The position numbers were made by a program, and so were the translations under genes. From assembly GCF_000526915.1 (NCBI RefSeq), contig NZ_JAGZ01000001.1, forward strand, positions 806,001 to 870,000: a stretch of DNA of 64,000 nucleotides, written 5' to 3'. Below are positions 19,867 through 28,632 of this stretch, one piece after another. The notes under the pieces were generated by a model. The model was not told where the DNA came from and did no database searches. It saw only the letters and a program-made list of their open reading frames with translations. Position 1 is the stretch's first letter, and each line of letters starts with the position of its first letter. Source of the DNA: Mycobacterium genavense ATCC 51234 (GTDB lineage Bacteria; Actinomycetota; Actinomycetes; Mycobacteriales; Mycobacteriaceae).

Positions 19867-20493
19867 GTGCTGGTCAACCGTTATCCTGTTGCCGTGTCGG
19901 GGCAGCCGCAGACAGGACCGGCGGCCGGACGCGCCGGCATCGCCAACCTGGCCAATGTCCTCACGCTGTTGCGGTTGGTGCTGGTTCCGATCTTCCTGCT
20001 CGCATTGTTCGCCGGGGGAGGCCACGAAACCGTCGCGCGGATCGTGGCTTTCGTGGTGTTCGCGGTGGCGTGCATCACCGACCGGCTGGACGGCCTGCTG
20101 GCCCGCAACTACGGCATGGCGACCGAATTCGGCGCGTTCGTCGATCCGATCGCCGACAAGCTGCTGATCGGCTCGGCGCTGGTCGGGTTGTCGATGCTCG
20201 GCGACCTGCCGTGGTGGGTGACGGTGCTGATCCTGACCCGCGAGATCGGTGTGACGGTGTTGCGGCTGGCCGTGATTCGCCGGGGCGTCATTCCGGCCAG
20301 CTGGGGCGGCAAAATCAAGACCTTCGTGCAGGCGGTGGCGATCGGGTTGTTCGTGCTGCCGTTAAGCGATCTGTCGGGGCCGTTCCTGGTAACGGCGTCG
20401 GTGGTGATGGCCGCCGCGATCGTGCTGACCGTGGTCACCGGAGTCGACTATGTGGCCTCGACCGTCAGGGAAGTGCGGCGGACGGGAACCTAG
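19867..20493 (+). CDS. pgsA3: CDP-alcohol phosphatidyltransferase PgsA3
   Basis: 208 residues. Membrane enzyme with the CDP-alcohol phosphotransferase motif DRLDGLLARNYGMATEFG plus AFVDPIADK (the D-G-x2-A-R-x8-G-x3-D-x3-D pattern), near residues 70-100, and about five further helices. Named a phosphatidylglycerophosphate synthase, though which of the paralogues makes PGP in mycobacteria is debated. Start choice: GTG 19867 gives the expected 209-residue size; GTG at 19891 is an alternative. The SigE-type promoter of clgR overlaps its stop codon. Confidence 0.9.
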   Translation: MLVNRYPVAVSGQPQTGPAAGRAGIANLANVLTLLRLVLVPIFLLALFAGGGHETVARIVAFVVFAVACITDRLDGLLARNYGMATEFGAFVDPIADKLLIGSALVGLSMLGDLPWWVTVLILTREIGVTVLRLAVIRRGVIPASWGGKIKTFVQAVAIGLFVLPLSDLSGPFLVTASVVMAAAIVLTVVTGVDYVASTVREVRRTGT

Positions 20494-20511
20494 CCGGCCG
20501 CTGCCGGCGTT
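20485..20511 (+). promoter_or_regulatory. SigE-type promoter ahead of clgR
   Basis: GGAAC (20485-20489), 18 bases, CGTT (20508-20511), matching the extracytoplasmic-stress sigma consensus GGAAC-N16-19-CGTT of SigE/SigH. It sits 34 bases before the clgR start and overlaps the pgsA3 stop. In M. tuberculosis clgR is known to be SigE-controlled, which fits; the element itself is read from sequence only. Confidence 0.62.
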
Positions 20512-20544
20512 GACTTCATTAGGCAGTCGACGAAGGAGAGCGGG

Positions 20545-20874
20545 ATGTCGCCATTGGTGCGCGAGGTCATCGGCGAGGTGCTGCGCCTGGCCCGAACCAC
20601 GCAGGGCCGGACGCTGCGCGAGGTGTCGGACGCCGCGCGGGTGAGCCTCGGTTATCTGTCCGAGGTGGAGCGCGGCCGCAAAGAGGCCTCCAGCGAGCTG
20701 CTCCACGCGATCTGCGACGCGCTGGACGTCCCGGTGTCGGCGGTGCTCACCGACACCGGTGAGCGGATGGCGAACGAGGAACGCGCGGCGCGGACGGCCG
20801 AGGCCAGCGCGTCCACCATCGACGTCACCACCAAGGTCGTCATCCCGCAGGTCGCGTCTTTCGCGGTGGCCTGA
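20545..20874 (+). CDS. clgR: Transcriptional activator ClgR (XRE-type HTH)
   Basis: 109 residues. An XRE helix-turn-helix covers residues 8-65 ([37 protein letters not shown], quoted in parts). ClgR activates clp protease genes and, in M. tuberculosis, its own operon with pspA and pspM during envelope stress. ATG 20545 follows GAAGGAGAGCGGG. pspA follows 75 bases later. Upstream SigE-type promoter seen. Intact. Confidence 0.93.
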   Translation: MSPLVREVIGEVLRLARTTQGRTLREVSDAARVSLGYLSEVERGRKEASSELLHAICDALDVPVSAVLTDTGERMANEERAARTAEASASTIDVTTKVVIPQVASFAVA

Positions 20875-20949
20875 GGGTGGGGCGATCGGCTCCGACCCGT
20901 TAAATTGAGCGACAGGGCCGTCCGGCACACAAGGAAACGGAGCTTACTC

Positions 20950-21777
20950 ATGGCCAATCCGTTCGTCAAAGCGTGGAAATACATCATGGCGTTGTTCAAC
21001 GCGAAAATTGACGAGCACGCCGACCCGAAGATCCAGATTCAGCAGGCCATCGAGGAAGCTCAGCGCACGCATCAGGCGCTGACCCAGCAGGCGGCGCAGG
21101 TGGTCGGCAACCAGCGTCAGCTGGAGATGCGGCTCAACCGGCAGCTCGCCGACATCGAGAAGCTCCAGGTCAACGTGCGCCAGGCGCTGACCTTGGCCGA
21201 TCAGGCCACCGCCGCCGGCGACGGCGCCAAGGCCGCCGAGTACACCAACGCCGCCGAGGCGTTCGCCGCCCAGCTGGTCACCGCCGAGCAGAGCGTCGAA
21301 GATCTCAAGACGCTGCACGACCAGGCCCTGGGCGCGGCCGCACAGGCCAAGAAGGCCGTCGAGCGCAGCGCCATGGTGTTGCAGCAGAAGATCGCCGAGC
21401 GCACCAAGCTGCTCAGCCAGCTCGAGCAGGCGAAGATGCAGGAACAGGTCAGCGCCTCGCTGCGGTCGATGAGCGAGATCGCCGCGCCGGGCAACACCCC
21501 GAGCCTCGACGAGGTGCGTGACAAGATCGAACGCCGCTACGCCAACGCCGTCGGCTCCGCCGAGCTCGCCCAGAATTCCGTGCAGGGCCGCATGCTCGAG
21601 GTCCAGCAGGCCAGCGTCGAGATGGCCGGTCATTCGCGGCTCGAGCAAATCCGCGCGTCGATGCGTGGCGAGGCGCTGCCGACGGGCGGAACAGCCACCC
21701 CCGGGGCCACGCCGGCCACCCCCGCGCCCGCCGAGGGTGCCGGTGGCCAGGTGGCCGAGAAACCCTTCGGCCAGTAG
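20950..21777 (+). CDS. pspA: Phage shock protein A homologue (35 kDa antigen)
   Basis: 275 residues, almost fully helical coiled coil (about 25-220) of the PspA/IM30/ESCRT-III group, with N-terminal amphipathic segment [17 protein letters not shown] that binds stressed membranes and a disordered Ala-Pro-Thr tail ending [13 protein letters not shown] 20950 follows AAGGAAACGGAGC. In M. tuberculosis (Rv2744c) it works with ClgR and PspM; here pspM is broken. Intact. Confidence 0.94.
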   Translation: MANPFVKAWKYIMALFNAKIDEHADPKIQIQQAIEEAQRTHQALTQQAAQVVGNQRQLEMRLNRQLADIEKLQVNVRQALTLADQATAAGDGAKAAEYTNAAEAFAAQLVTAEQSVEDLKTLHDQALGAAAQAKKAVERSAMVLQQKIAERTKLLSQLEQAKMQEQVSASLRSMSEIAAPGNTPSLDEVRDKIERRYANAVGSAELAQNSVQGRMLEVQQASVEMAGHSRLEQIRASMRGEALPTGGTATPGATPATPAPAEGAGGQVAEKPFGQ

Positions 21778-21792
21778 CCCGGCCGGTGTGAC

Positions 21793-22612
21793 GTGGCGGT
21801 GAAGGCGACGCATCGCGGGCTCTGGCGGGCGTTGTTGCAGCAGGGGCTGGACACCGTCGCCGACCTGACCGGCTTCGTCGCCCAGAAGATCAGCGCGGCC
21901 GCCGATCCGCGGGCTTGGCTGCTGCGCCGGCGTCGTCGGGCGCTGCGGTGGGCCTGGATCTTCACCGTCGGCAGCGTGTTCTGGGGTTTGGTCACGGCGG
22001 TGCTGGCGTGGTGGGGCTGGTTCGTGTTGCTGCTGCAGATCACCGGCGCGATCGCGGTTCTCGAGGTGATCCCCGCGACGTTGTTGTTCTTCCGCTACCA
22101 CTGGCTCAAGGCCGAGCCGCTGCCGGCCAGCCGGCCCGCCGTCGCGCGCCGGCTGCCGCCACCGGGTTCGGCGGCGCGCCCCGCGATGTATGTGCTGGGC
22201 GCGTCCGAGCGGGGTTTCTTCTCGCTGCTGGGCGTCATCGAACGCGGCGCCATGTTGCCGCCCGCCGAGATCGCCGGCCTGAGCGCGGCGGCGAACAGAA
22301 CCTCGGCGGCGATGGCGTCCACCGCCGCGGAGGTGGTGTCGATGGAGCGCGGCGTGCAACTCCGAGTCGTCGCGGGCATATCTGGTGCCCACCATCAACG
22401 CGTTCACCGCGCAGCTCGGCGCCGGGGTCCGGCAGTACAACGAAATGGTCACCGCCGCAGCGCAATTGGTTTCCTCGGCAAACGGTAAGGCAAACGGTGA
22501 CGGGTTAGCCGACGCGCACCAGCGTTACCGCGCCGAACTGGTCGAGGCCACCGATCGCCTGACCGGCTGGGCTCAGGCGATCGACGAACTCGGCGGCCTG
22601 CCGGGCCGTTAG
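21793..22612 (+). pseudogene. pspM: PspM-like membrane protein (Rv2743c), frameshifted
   Basis: GTG 21793, 15 bases after pspA. Frame 1 gives residues 1-189 with two membrane helices (WAWIFTVGSVFWGLVTAVLAW and GWFVLLLQITGAIAVLEVI). Near 22355 the sense moves to frame 2, which continues NSESSRAYLVPTINAFTAQLGAGVRQYNEM to the natural end LGGLPGR at 22612. The switch means one base gained or two lost. Frame 1 instead runs to 22488 with Arg/His-rich noise. PspM partners PspA at the membrane in M. tuberculosis. The normal next gene, pspN (Rv2742c), is absent here. Confidence 0.8.
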
Positions 22613-23040
22613 AACGAGGCTTTGAGCGACGGCAGGACCAGCGCTGCCACCCCGCGCAGCAACGCCTTGGTCACGTCGAAGAAGTCAAAGTAGTCCCGCC
22701 ACAGCGTGATTCGTCCGTTGTGCACTTCGAACACGCCGCACACCCAGAACTGCAGGCGCAGCGGGCCCATGATCAGCGCGTCGCTGCGCTCGGTGAGCAC
22801 CGCGGCGCCGTCGGCGGCGATGCGGTGGATCTTCACCTCGAATCCCGCGCGACCGTCCATGCGGCGGAGGAGCTTCATCGTCCGGGCCCGGCCATGGATC
22901 GTCGGCAATCCGACGTTTTCGTAGACGAGGTTGTCGTCCAGGGAGGCGTCCGCGGTCTCGTAATCCGCGTCCATCAGCGCGTTCAGAAACGTCTCGACCG
23001 TGCGCGTGTTCGCGACGGCTGTCCCAGTCAGCTCGGTCAT
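22609..23040 (-). CDS. ephG: Limonene-1,2-epoxide hydrolase family protein (EphG-like)
   Basis: 143 residues. SnoaL/cystatin-like fold of limonene epoxide hydrolases: helices TRTVETFLNALMDADYETA, the DDNLVYENVGLPTIHGR loop, RMDGRAGFEVKIHRIAADG, VLTERSDAL and WVCGVFEVHNGRITLWRDYFD. The Asp/Arg/Asp-type active-site residues (RTDAL-equivalent is RSDAL; WRDYFD) are present. Rv2740 of M. tuberculosis hydrolyses steroid and fatty epoxides. ATG 23040. Its 3' end overlaps that of pspM by 4 bases. Confidence 0.88.
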   Translation of the reverse strand: MTELTGTAVANTRTVETFLNALMDADYETADASLDDNLVYENVGLPTIHGRARTMKLLRRMDGRAGFEVKIHRIAADGAAVLTERSDALIMGPLRLQFWVCGVFEVHNGRITLWRDYFDFFDVTKALLRGVAALVLPSLKASF

Positions 23041-23089
23041 GGTGCCAGCGTAGGCGCGTGGCCATCGGGCGCTGTGGCAGGGTGAGGCG

Positions 23090-24250
23090 GTGCGAGTCGC
23101 CGTGGTCGCCGGGCCTGATCCCGGGCACTTGTTTCCCGCGATCGCGCTGTGTCGGCGGTTCCGGGACGCCGGCGACGAGGCCACCCTGTTCACCGGCGAG
23201 GAATGGCTGCCGGCCGCGCGCGACGCCGGCATTTCCGTGGTCGCGCTCGACGGGCTGGCCGCCACCGACGAAGACGTCGACGCCGGGGCCCGAATCCACC
23301 GGCGCGCGGCGCGGATGGCGGTGCTCAACGTCCCGCTGCTGCGCGACCTGGCGCCCGACCTCGTGGTGTCCGACGTCATCACCGCCGGCGGCGGCATGGC
23401 CGCCGAGCTGCTCGGGATTCCGTGGATCGAGCTCAACCCGCATCCGCTGTACCTGCCGTCGAAGGGGTTGCCGCCGATCGGCAGCGGGCTGGCGCCGGGG
23501 ACCGGCCTGCGCGGCCGGTTGCGCGATGCCGTGATGCGGGCGCTGACGGCGCGCTCGGTGCGTGCGGGGCTGGCGCAGCGCGCGTCGGCGCGCACGGAGA
23601 TCGGGCTGCCGGCACGCGATCCCGGGCCGCTGCGTCGGCTGATCGCGACGCTGCCCGCACTCGAAGTGTCCCGCCCGGACTGGCCGGCCGAGGCCGTCGT
23701 GGTCGGGCCGCTGCACTTCGAGCCGACCGATCACCTCCTCGAGGTCCCGGCCGGTTCCGGGCCGGTGGTGGTCGTCGCGCCGTCGACCGCCCTGATCGGC
23801 ACTGAGGGGCTGGCCGAGGTCGCGCTGGACTGCCTGAGGCCGGGGGAGACGTTGCCGGCGGGGTCCCGGCTGCTGGTGTCGCGGCTGGACGGCCCGGATC
23901 TGACGGTGCCGCCATGGGCGGCCGTCGGGCTGGGACGTCAGGACGAGTTGCTGGCGCATGCCGACCTGGTGATCTGCGGCGGCGGGCATGGAATGGTTGC
24001 CAAGACGCTGCTGGCCGGGGTACCGCTGGTGGTGGTTCCCGGCGGCGGTGACCAATGGGAGATCGCCAACCGGGTGATGCGTCAGGGCAGCGCGCGGCTG
24101 ATTCGGCCGTTGACTGCCGATGCGCTGGTGGAGGCGGTGAACGACGTGTTGTCGACGTCTCGCTACCGTGAGGCGGCGCGCACCGCCGCAGCCGGCATCC
24201 ACCGCGTCGCCGACCCGGTGCGGGTATGCCATCAGGCGCTCGCGAAATAG
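23090..24250 (+). CDS. Glycosyltransferase, GT1/UGT type (Rv2739c-like)
   Basis: 386 residues with two Rossmann domains. N-terminal AVVAGPDPGHLFPAIALCRRF fits the acceptor-binding GT-B domain and its glycine loop; the C-terminal half has the donor-binding pattern DLVICGGGHGMVAKTLLAGVPLVVVPGGGDQWEIANRV, close to the GT1 signature (quoted in two runs here: ICGGGHGMVAKTLLAG and VVVPGGGDQWEIA). Acceptor unknown; related enzymes glycosylate lipids or natural products. GTG 23090 start, 49 bases from the divergent ephG. Confidence 0.85.
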   Translation: MRVAVVAGPDPGHLFPAIALCRRFRDAGDEATLFTGEEWLPAARDAGISVVALDGLAATDEDVDAGARIHRRAARMAVLNVPLLRDLAPDLVVSDVITAGGGMAAELLGIPWIELNPHPLYLPSKGLPPIGSGLAPGTGLRGRLRDAVMRALTARSVRAGLAQRASARTEIGLPARDPGPLRRLIATLPALEVSRPDWPAEAVVVGPLHFEPTDHLLEVPAGSGPVVVVAPSTALIGTEGLAEVALDCLRPGETLPAGSRLLVSRLDGPDLTVPPWAAVGLGRQDELLAHADLVICGGGHGMVAKTLLAGVPLVVVPGGGDQWEIANRVMRQGSARLIRPLTADALVEAVNDVLSTSRYREAARTAAAGIHRVADPVRVCHQALAK

Positions 24251-24273
24251 CCGGGCTCGGTATGTTGGCTGGC

Positions 24274-24468
24274 GTGCGGCTGACGGAGTTCAACGAGCGG
24301 GTGGTGCTGCGATTCGGCGCCGCCTACGGTGCGTCGGTGCTGGTCGATCACGTGCTGGCGGGTTTCGACGGCCGGACCGCCGCCCAGGCGATCGAGGACG
24401 GCATCGAACCCCGAGACGTCTGGCGGGCGTTGTGCGTCGACTTCGATGTGCCCCGCGAGCAGTGGTGA
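24274..24468 (+). CDS. DUF3046 protein (Rv2738c-like)
   Basis: 64 residues from GTG 24274. Actinobacterial DUF3046: LTEFNERVVLRFGAAYG, VLVDHVLAGFDGRTAAQAIEDG, EPRDVWRALCVDFDVP. Usually found beside recA in actinobacteria, as here. Function unknown. A helix-rich soluble protein with no signal peptide. GTG is preferred over the ATG four codons upstream because the family begins with RLTEF. Confidence 0.85.
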   Translation: MRLTEFNERVVLRFGAAYGASVLVDHVLAGFDGRTAAQAIEDGIEPRDVWRALCVDFDVPREQW

Positions 24469-24470
24469 AC

Positions 24471-24492
24471 CCCTAGCCGTGTGTGTCTAGGG
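24471..24492. terminator. Stem-loop between convergent genes
   Basis: CCCTAG (24471-24476) pairs with CTAGGG (24487-24492) around a 10-base loop, just after the DUF3046 stop and 36 bases beyond the end of the FhuF-like gene on the other strand. It could terminate both. No T-run. Weak evidence. Confidence 0.4.
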
Positions 24493-24528
24493 CGCCACAC
24501 GAGCACACTGGCCACCGCCGGCGCATAC

Positions 24529-25203
24529 TCAATGCCGGGCCTGGCGCGGCGTCTGCCGAAACACGCAGTCGCCGCACACGGATCGTCCGGGGAGGCGATA
24601 GAACAGGCAGCAGCTGTCGCGCCGGAAGCCCAGATGTGAGCCGGTGAGCGCGCCGGATCCGTTCAGCACGCCGGTGTCCAGCAGCGATTCGGTGATCTCG
24701 ACGATCCGCGCGCGCAGGTCGGGCCGGGCCGCCAGCAGCGCCCGCGACGTGCCGACCAGTGCGGACGCGATGTTGCCGGCCAGCAGGGCGGGTGCCAGTT
24801 TGACCCGCAGCCCGGCCGCGAACGGCAGCATGTGGTGGTGCACCACCAGGCGATACACCTGGGCGGCGAGGTCGGTGACCGGCTCGCCAATCGGTTCGGG
24901 CAGGCGCAGCTGCGCCCCGTCGTCGGCGCGTTGCAAGTCGTGCAGGTCGACGACGACGCCGTGGGCCAACGCGCAGGCCAGCACCGGCGACCACAGCCGG
25001 GTGGCGTGGCCGAGGTGAACGAGCGAGGCGGCGATCCGTAGGTCCGTCGTGCGGTAGCGCTGTGCGGTGGTGTCGATCAAGCCGGCGAAGCCGTCGGCGT
25101 AGTCCCGACGGACCGGGTGCCATCCGAGCGCGCCGCCGCCCACGGTCAACGCGAAAAACCCTTTGTAGGAAGATATTTCGGCAAGCTCGCCGGAGATATC
25201 CAT
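24529..25203 (-). CDS. FhuF-like (2Fe-2S) ferric reductase family protein
   Basis: 224 residues from ATG 25203 (MDISGELAEISSYKGFF). The C-terminal pattern CCLFYRLPGRSVCGDCVF has the C-C-x10-C-x2-C arrangement of FhuF-type iron-sulfur proteins that reduce ferric siderophores. The upstream region (LRIAASLVHLGHATRLWSPVLA, VYRLVVHHHMLPFA, LLAGNIASAL) matches siderophore-reductase helices. In M. tuberculosis only a short Cys-rich Rv2737A is annotated here. Promoter region 25204-25548 is shared with recA. An earlier start at 25458 is open, but that part lacks similarity and contains the recA LexA box. Confidence 0.8.
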   Translation of the reverse strand: MDISGELAEISSYKGFFALTVGGGALGWHPVRRDYADGFAGLIDTTAQRYRTTDLRIAASLVHLGHATRLWSPVLACALAHGVVVDLHDLQRADDGAQLRLPEPIGEPVTDLAAQVYRLVVHHHMLPFAAGLRVKLAPALLAGNIASALVGTSRALLAARPDLRARIVEITESLLDTGVLNGSGALTGSHLGFRRDSCCLFYRLPGRSVCGDCVFRQTPRQARH

Positions 25204-25426
25204 GCGTACGCGTCCAGCCTCTCCGGGGAGATCCGCCCCAGCATGCAGCGAGAAGCGCCGGCGGTGAGTATCTGGCTCTCGGGCCCGAATCATTGCCCGA
25301 TCACAGTGGCGGGACCGCACCGGATTCGCACCGGTTTCCTCGTCATGCAGGGTCATGCGGGCCCGTCGGCGCCCTGTCGGTAGCCGATATTGCCACACCC
25401 GACTCTCGCGGCGTGTCGAACTTGAA

Positions 25427-25442
25427 TCGAACAGGTGTTCGT
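25427..25442. promoter_or_regulatory. LexA (SOS) box upstream of recA
   Basis: TCGAACAGGTGTTCGT matches the mycobacterial LexA consensus TCGAAC-N4-GTTCGA at 15 of 16 defined plus spacer positions (last base differs). It lies 107 bases before the recA ATG. The M. tuberculosis recA box is nearly identical. LexA from this same window is the expected repressor. Confidence 0.85.
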
Positions 25443-25472
25443 CTACTGTGGTGATCACCCGAAGAGGACGAC

Positions 25473-25495
25473 TTGTCGGTGGCCAGCTCTAGTGT
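25473..25495 (+). promoter_or_regulatory. RecA-NDp (PafBC-dependent) promoter of recA
   Basis: TTGTCGGTG (25473-25481), 8 bases, TAGTGT (25490-25495) fits the RecA-NDp motif tTGTCRgtg-N8-TAgnnT exactly. This promoter type gives LexA-independent DNA-damage induction through PafBC in mycobacteria. It lies 31 bases downstream of the LexA box, so recA has the usual dual control. Confidence 0.8.
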
Positions 25496-25548
25496 CACGG
25501 CCAACCGACCGATACCGGTCAGAAGAACACCGACTATAGGAGAGCACC

Positions 25549-26589
25549 ATGGTGCAAGCCCCCGACCGCGAGAAGGCTCTCGAGCTGGCGATGGCCCAGA
25601 TCGAGAAGAGCTACGGCAAAGGCTCGGTGATGCGTCTCGGTGACGAGCAGCGTCAGCCGATCTCGGTCATTCCGACCGGATCCATTGCGTTGGACGTGGC
25701 CCTGGGCATCGGCGGGTTGCCCCGTGGCCGGGTCGTGGAGATCTACGGCCCGGAATCCTCGGGTAAGACGACCGTCGCCCTGCACGCGGTGGCCAATGCC
25801 CAGGCCGCCGGCGGTGTCGCGGCGTTCATCGACGCCGAGCACGCCCTGGACCCGGACTACGCCCGCAAGCTCGGCGTCGACACCGATTCGCTGCTGGTCA
25901 GCCAGCCCGACACCGGTGAGCAGGCGTTGGAGATCGCCGACATGCTGATCCGCTCCGGCGCCCTGGACATCCTGGTCATCGACTCGGTGGCCGCCCTGGT
26001 GCCGCGCGCGGAACTCGAAGGCGAGATGGGCGACAGTCACGTCGGGCTCCAGGCCCGGCTGATGAGCCAGGCGCTGCGGAAAATGACTGGCGCGCTGAAC
26101 AATTCGGGAACCACAGCGATCTTCATCAACCAGCTCCGCGAAAAGATCGGCGTGATGTTCGGCAGCCCCGAAACAACAACGGGCGGAAAGGCTTTGAAGT
26201 TCTACGCCTCGGTGCGCTTGGATGTGCGCCGGATCGAGACGCTCAAGGACGGCACCGATGCGGTCGGCAACCGCACCCGGGTCAAGGTCGTCAAGAACAA
26301 GGTGTCGCCGCCGTTCAAGCAGGCCGAGTTCGACATCCTCTACGGCCGCGGTATCAGCAGGGAGGGCTCGCTGATCGATATGGGTGTGGATCAGGGCTTC
26401 ATCCGTAAGTCCGGTTCCTGGTTCACCTATGAGGGCGAGCAACTCGGCCAAGGCAAGGAAAACGTCCGCAACTTCCTGGTGGAGAACGCCGATATCGCCA
26501 ACGAGATCGAGAAGAAGATCAAGGAGAAGCTCGGCATTGGCGCGGTGTTGACCGACGATGACGTCCTCCCAGCCCCCGTCGATTTCTGA
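25549..26589 (+). CDS. recA: Recombinase RecA, without intein
   Basis: 346 residues. Forms filaments on single-stranded DNA, drives strand exchange and triggers LexA self-cleavage. Walker [10 protein letters not shown] at residues 67-75, Walker [13 protein letters not shown], loop L2 region [27 protein letters not shown], and the acidic tail [17 protein letters not shown]. The sequence runs unbroken through the sites where M. tuberculosis and M. leprae RecA carry inteins. ATG 25549 follows AGGAGAGCACC. recX overlaps its 3' end. Confidence 0.98.
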   Translation: MVQAPDREKALELAMAQIEKSYGKGSVMRLGDEQRQPISVIPTGSIALDVALGIGGLPRGRVVEIYGPESSGKTTVALHAVANAQAAGGVAAFIDAEHALDPDYARKLGVDTDSLLVSQPDTGEQALEIADMLIRSGALDILVIDSVAALVPRAELEGEMGDSHVGLQARLMSQALRKMTGALNNSGTTAIFINQLREKIGVMFGSPETTTGGKALKFYASVRLDVRRIETLKDGTDAVGNRTRVKVVKNKVSPPFKQAEFDILYGRGISREGSLIDMGVDQGFIRKSGSWFTYEGEQLGQGKENVRNFLVENADIANEIEKKIKEKLGIGAVLTDDDVLPAPVDF

Positions 26590-27076
26590 CCCCTCCCGCG
26601 AAGAGCAGGCGCGGGCGTTGTGCCTGCGCCTGCTCACCGCCCGGTCGCGCACCCGGGCCGAGTTGTCCGGCCAGCTCGCCAAACGCGGATACCCAGGCGA
26701 CGTCAGCGCTCGGGTACTCGACCGGCTGACGGCCGTCGGGCTGGTGGACGACCGGGACTTCGCCGAGCAGTGGGTCCGATCCCGGCATACCAGAGCGGGA
26801 AAGAGCAGGCGCGCCTTGGCCGCCGAGCTGCACACCAAGGGCGTCGACAAAGACGTCATCGACACGGCGCTGGCCGGCATCGACGCTGGTGCCGAACGAG
26901 ACCGGGCCGAGGAATTGATCCGGGCCAAGCTGCGGCGGGAGACGCTCAGCGGGGACGACGCGCGCATCACCCGCCGGCTGGTGGGAATGCTGGCCCGGCG
27001 CGGCTACAGCCAGAACCTGGTCTGCGAGGTTGTGCTGGCCGAGCTGAGCGCCGAGCGGGAACGCCGCCGCGTCTAG
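26558..27076 (+). CDS. recX: RecA regulator RecX
   Basis: 172 residues; ATG 26558 overlaps the recA end by 32 bases, as in M. tuberculosis (35). RecX binds RecA filaments and blocks their activity. Three-helix repeats are visible: [74 protein letters not shown] and [21 protein letters not shown]. Co-transcribed with recA. Intact. Confidence 0.95.
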   Translation: MTSSQPPSISDPSREEQARALCLRLLTARSRTRAELSGQLAKRGYPGDVSARVLDRLTAVGLVDDRDFAEQWVRSRHTRAGKSRRALAAELHTKGVDKDVIDTALAGIDAGAERDRAEELIRAKLRRETLSGDDARITRRLVGMLARRGYSQNLVCEVVLAELSAERERRRV

Positions 27077-27292
27077 CAGACGAGGCGCGCCCGTACCGCC
27101 GATTCGGTGAGGCGTGGTTCGACACGGTCCCGAAAAGTCCAGCGTCGGTGTCTTTTTCACGACTTCATAGCTTCGTGAATGCTTCAGCATCCTGTCACGA
27201 ATCATTTACAACAGCCGTGTGTAGTTCCTCGTGCTCACGCTGACACCCGTCACGACGAGAGCGGACAATTTGAGCGAAAGAGAAAACCGGTC

Positions 27293-27964
27293 ATGGATTT
27301 TGGGTTAATGCCGCCGGAAATCAATTCCGGGTTGATGTATGCCGGGCCCGGATCGGGACCGATGTTGGCGGCCGCAGCGGGCTGGGGCGCGTTGGCCGCC
27401 GAATTGGAGTCCACCGCCGACGGCTACGCCTCGGAGCTCGCGGAGTTGACCGGACACACGTGGTTTGGCCCATCGTCGGTGCGCATGAAAGCCGCGGCCG
27501 CCCCCTATGTGGAATGGCTGCAGGCAAGCGCGACGCAGGCCGGGCTAACCGCCGGAAAGGCCTACGCGGCGGCCGCGGCCTATGAGGTGGCCTACGCGAT
27601 GACGGTGCTCCCGCCGGTGATCGCGGCCAACCGGGTGCAGTTGGCGGTGTTGGTGGCGACCAATTTTTTCGGGCAGAACACGTCGGTGATCGCGGTCACC
27701 GAAGCCGAATACGCGGAGATGTGGGTTCAGGATGCCACAGCGATGCACGGCTATGCGGCTGACGCCGAGACCGCGAGCACTCTGACCTCGTTTGACGAGC
27801 CGCCGCAGACCACCAACCAGGCCGGGCTGAGCGACCAGGCCCGAGCCATGAGCCAGACCGCAACTGCCCGCGCGCAACAAGCGGTCACCCATACACTCGC
27901 TCAGCTCGTCGACCCCACCCTGCAACCGGGCAACACCATCACTCTTCACCGGGCGGCGGAATGA
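27293..27964 (+). CDS. PPE-family protein, short form
   Basis: 223 residues. Classical PPE domain: [42 protein letters not shown], the WxG turn [62 protein letters not shown] and [23 protein letters not shown]. It lacks the long variable C-terminus and ends shortly after the PPE domain. PPE proteins are exported by ESX systems with PE partners; no PE gene is here. It shares an ATGA overlap with the next gene. Inserted between recX and miaB, where M. tuberculosis has Rv2735c/Rv2734. Tag-like short PPE; role unknown. Confidence 0.85.
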   Translation: MDFGLMPPEINSGLMYAGPGSGPMLAAAAGWGALAAELESTADGYASELAELTGHTWFGPSSVRMKAAAAPYVEWLQASATQAGLTAGKAYAAAAAYEVAYAMTVLPPVIAANRVQLAVLVATNFFGQNTSVIAVTEAEYAEMWVQDATAMHGYAADAETASTLTSFDEPPQTTNQAGLSDQARAMSQTATARAQQAVTHTLAQLVDPTLQPGNTITLHRAAE

Positions 27965-28560
27965 TCACGCTCAACGCCGGCTCCGGTGTCCAGGTCGTAC
28001 GCGGGTTCCCCATCGGGTTCGCCACCAGTAACGGCGCCGTCATCAACGTTACGCAGGGCACCGTCAACGGTATGTCCGGCATCGTGACCCTGGGCCCAGG
28101 CGGCTACTTTTATCCGGCGTATGCGTTTTATCCGGCGTATGCGCCGGCAGGAACGATGAGCTTCACCGTTGAGTCCGGCTCCATATATGCGCTGAACGGT
28201 GTCTGCGCGACGACACCGGCTTCCATGACCGTTACTCAGGCTGCTGTCGACGTCACCGGCGCCGCTGGCGCGTTCACCTGGAACCCCGTTACCGGCGTCC
28301 TCACCGCGACGGGCAGCATCAACGTTGCCCCGGCAGCTGTGACCCCGGTAGCACCGGTGGCCGCTGGCACGTCAAGCGGCGCAATGGCGGCGGTAACCCC
28401 ATTGGCGAGTACGTCGAGATTGGCGAGTTCGCCGGGGTTGGCGGGGACCGCGGCGATTCAGCCGCAGTTCAATGCCGAGGGGCTTGCCGCCTGGGCGCAG
28501 AGCCTTTCCGGTATTACCGGGGCCGAGCTGGATGCCGGTTTGGCGGCGGTGCCGAGCTAA
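27961..28560 (+). CDS. Unrecognised Ala/Thr/Val-rich protein coupled to PPE
   Basis: 199 residues, translationally coupled to the PPE gene through ATGA. I do not recognise a family. The first 125 residues look beta-rich (repeated [47 protein letters not shown]), with a short tandem repeat [11 protein letters not shown] coded by near-exact 15-base copies at 28112-28142. The rest is low complexity Ala/Ser/Pro, ending with a helix [27 protein letters not shown]. No signal peptide or membrane segment. It may be the detached C-terminal domain of a PPE protein or a co-exported partner; both are guesses. Confidence 0.7.
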   Translation: MITLNAGSGVQVVRGFPIGFATSNGAVINVTQGTVNGMSGIVTLGPGGYFYPAYAFYPAYAPAGTMSFTVESGSIYALNGVCATTPASMTVTQAAVDVTGAAGAFTWNPVTGVLTATGSINVAPAAVTPVAPVAAGTSSGAMAAVTPLASTSRLASSPGLAGTAAIQPQFNAEGLAAWAQSLSGITGAELDAGLAAVPS

Positions 28561-28632
28561 GCGCCGAGCGGCAAGTCGCCGCGTCTAGCTGGGGGTTAAT
28601 GCCTCGGGCGCTGGTCGCCGTACCATGGCCCC

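Noticed and set aside
25549..26589. Intein within recA
   Set aside because: Continuous 346-residue RecA with no insertion.
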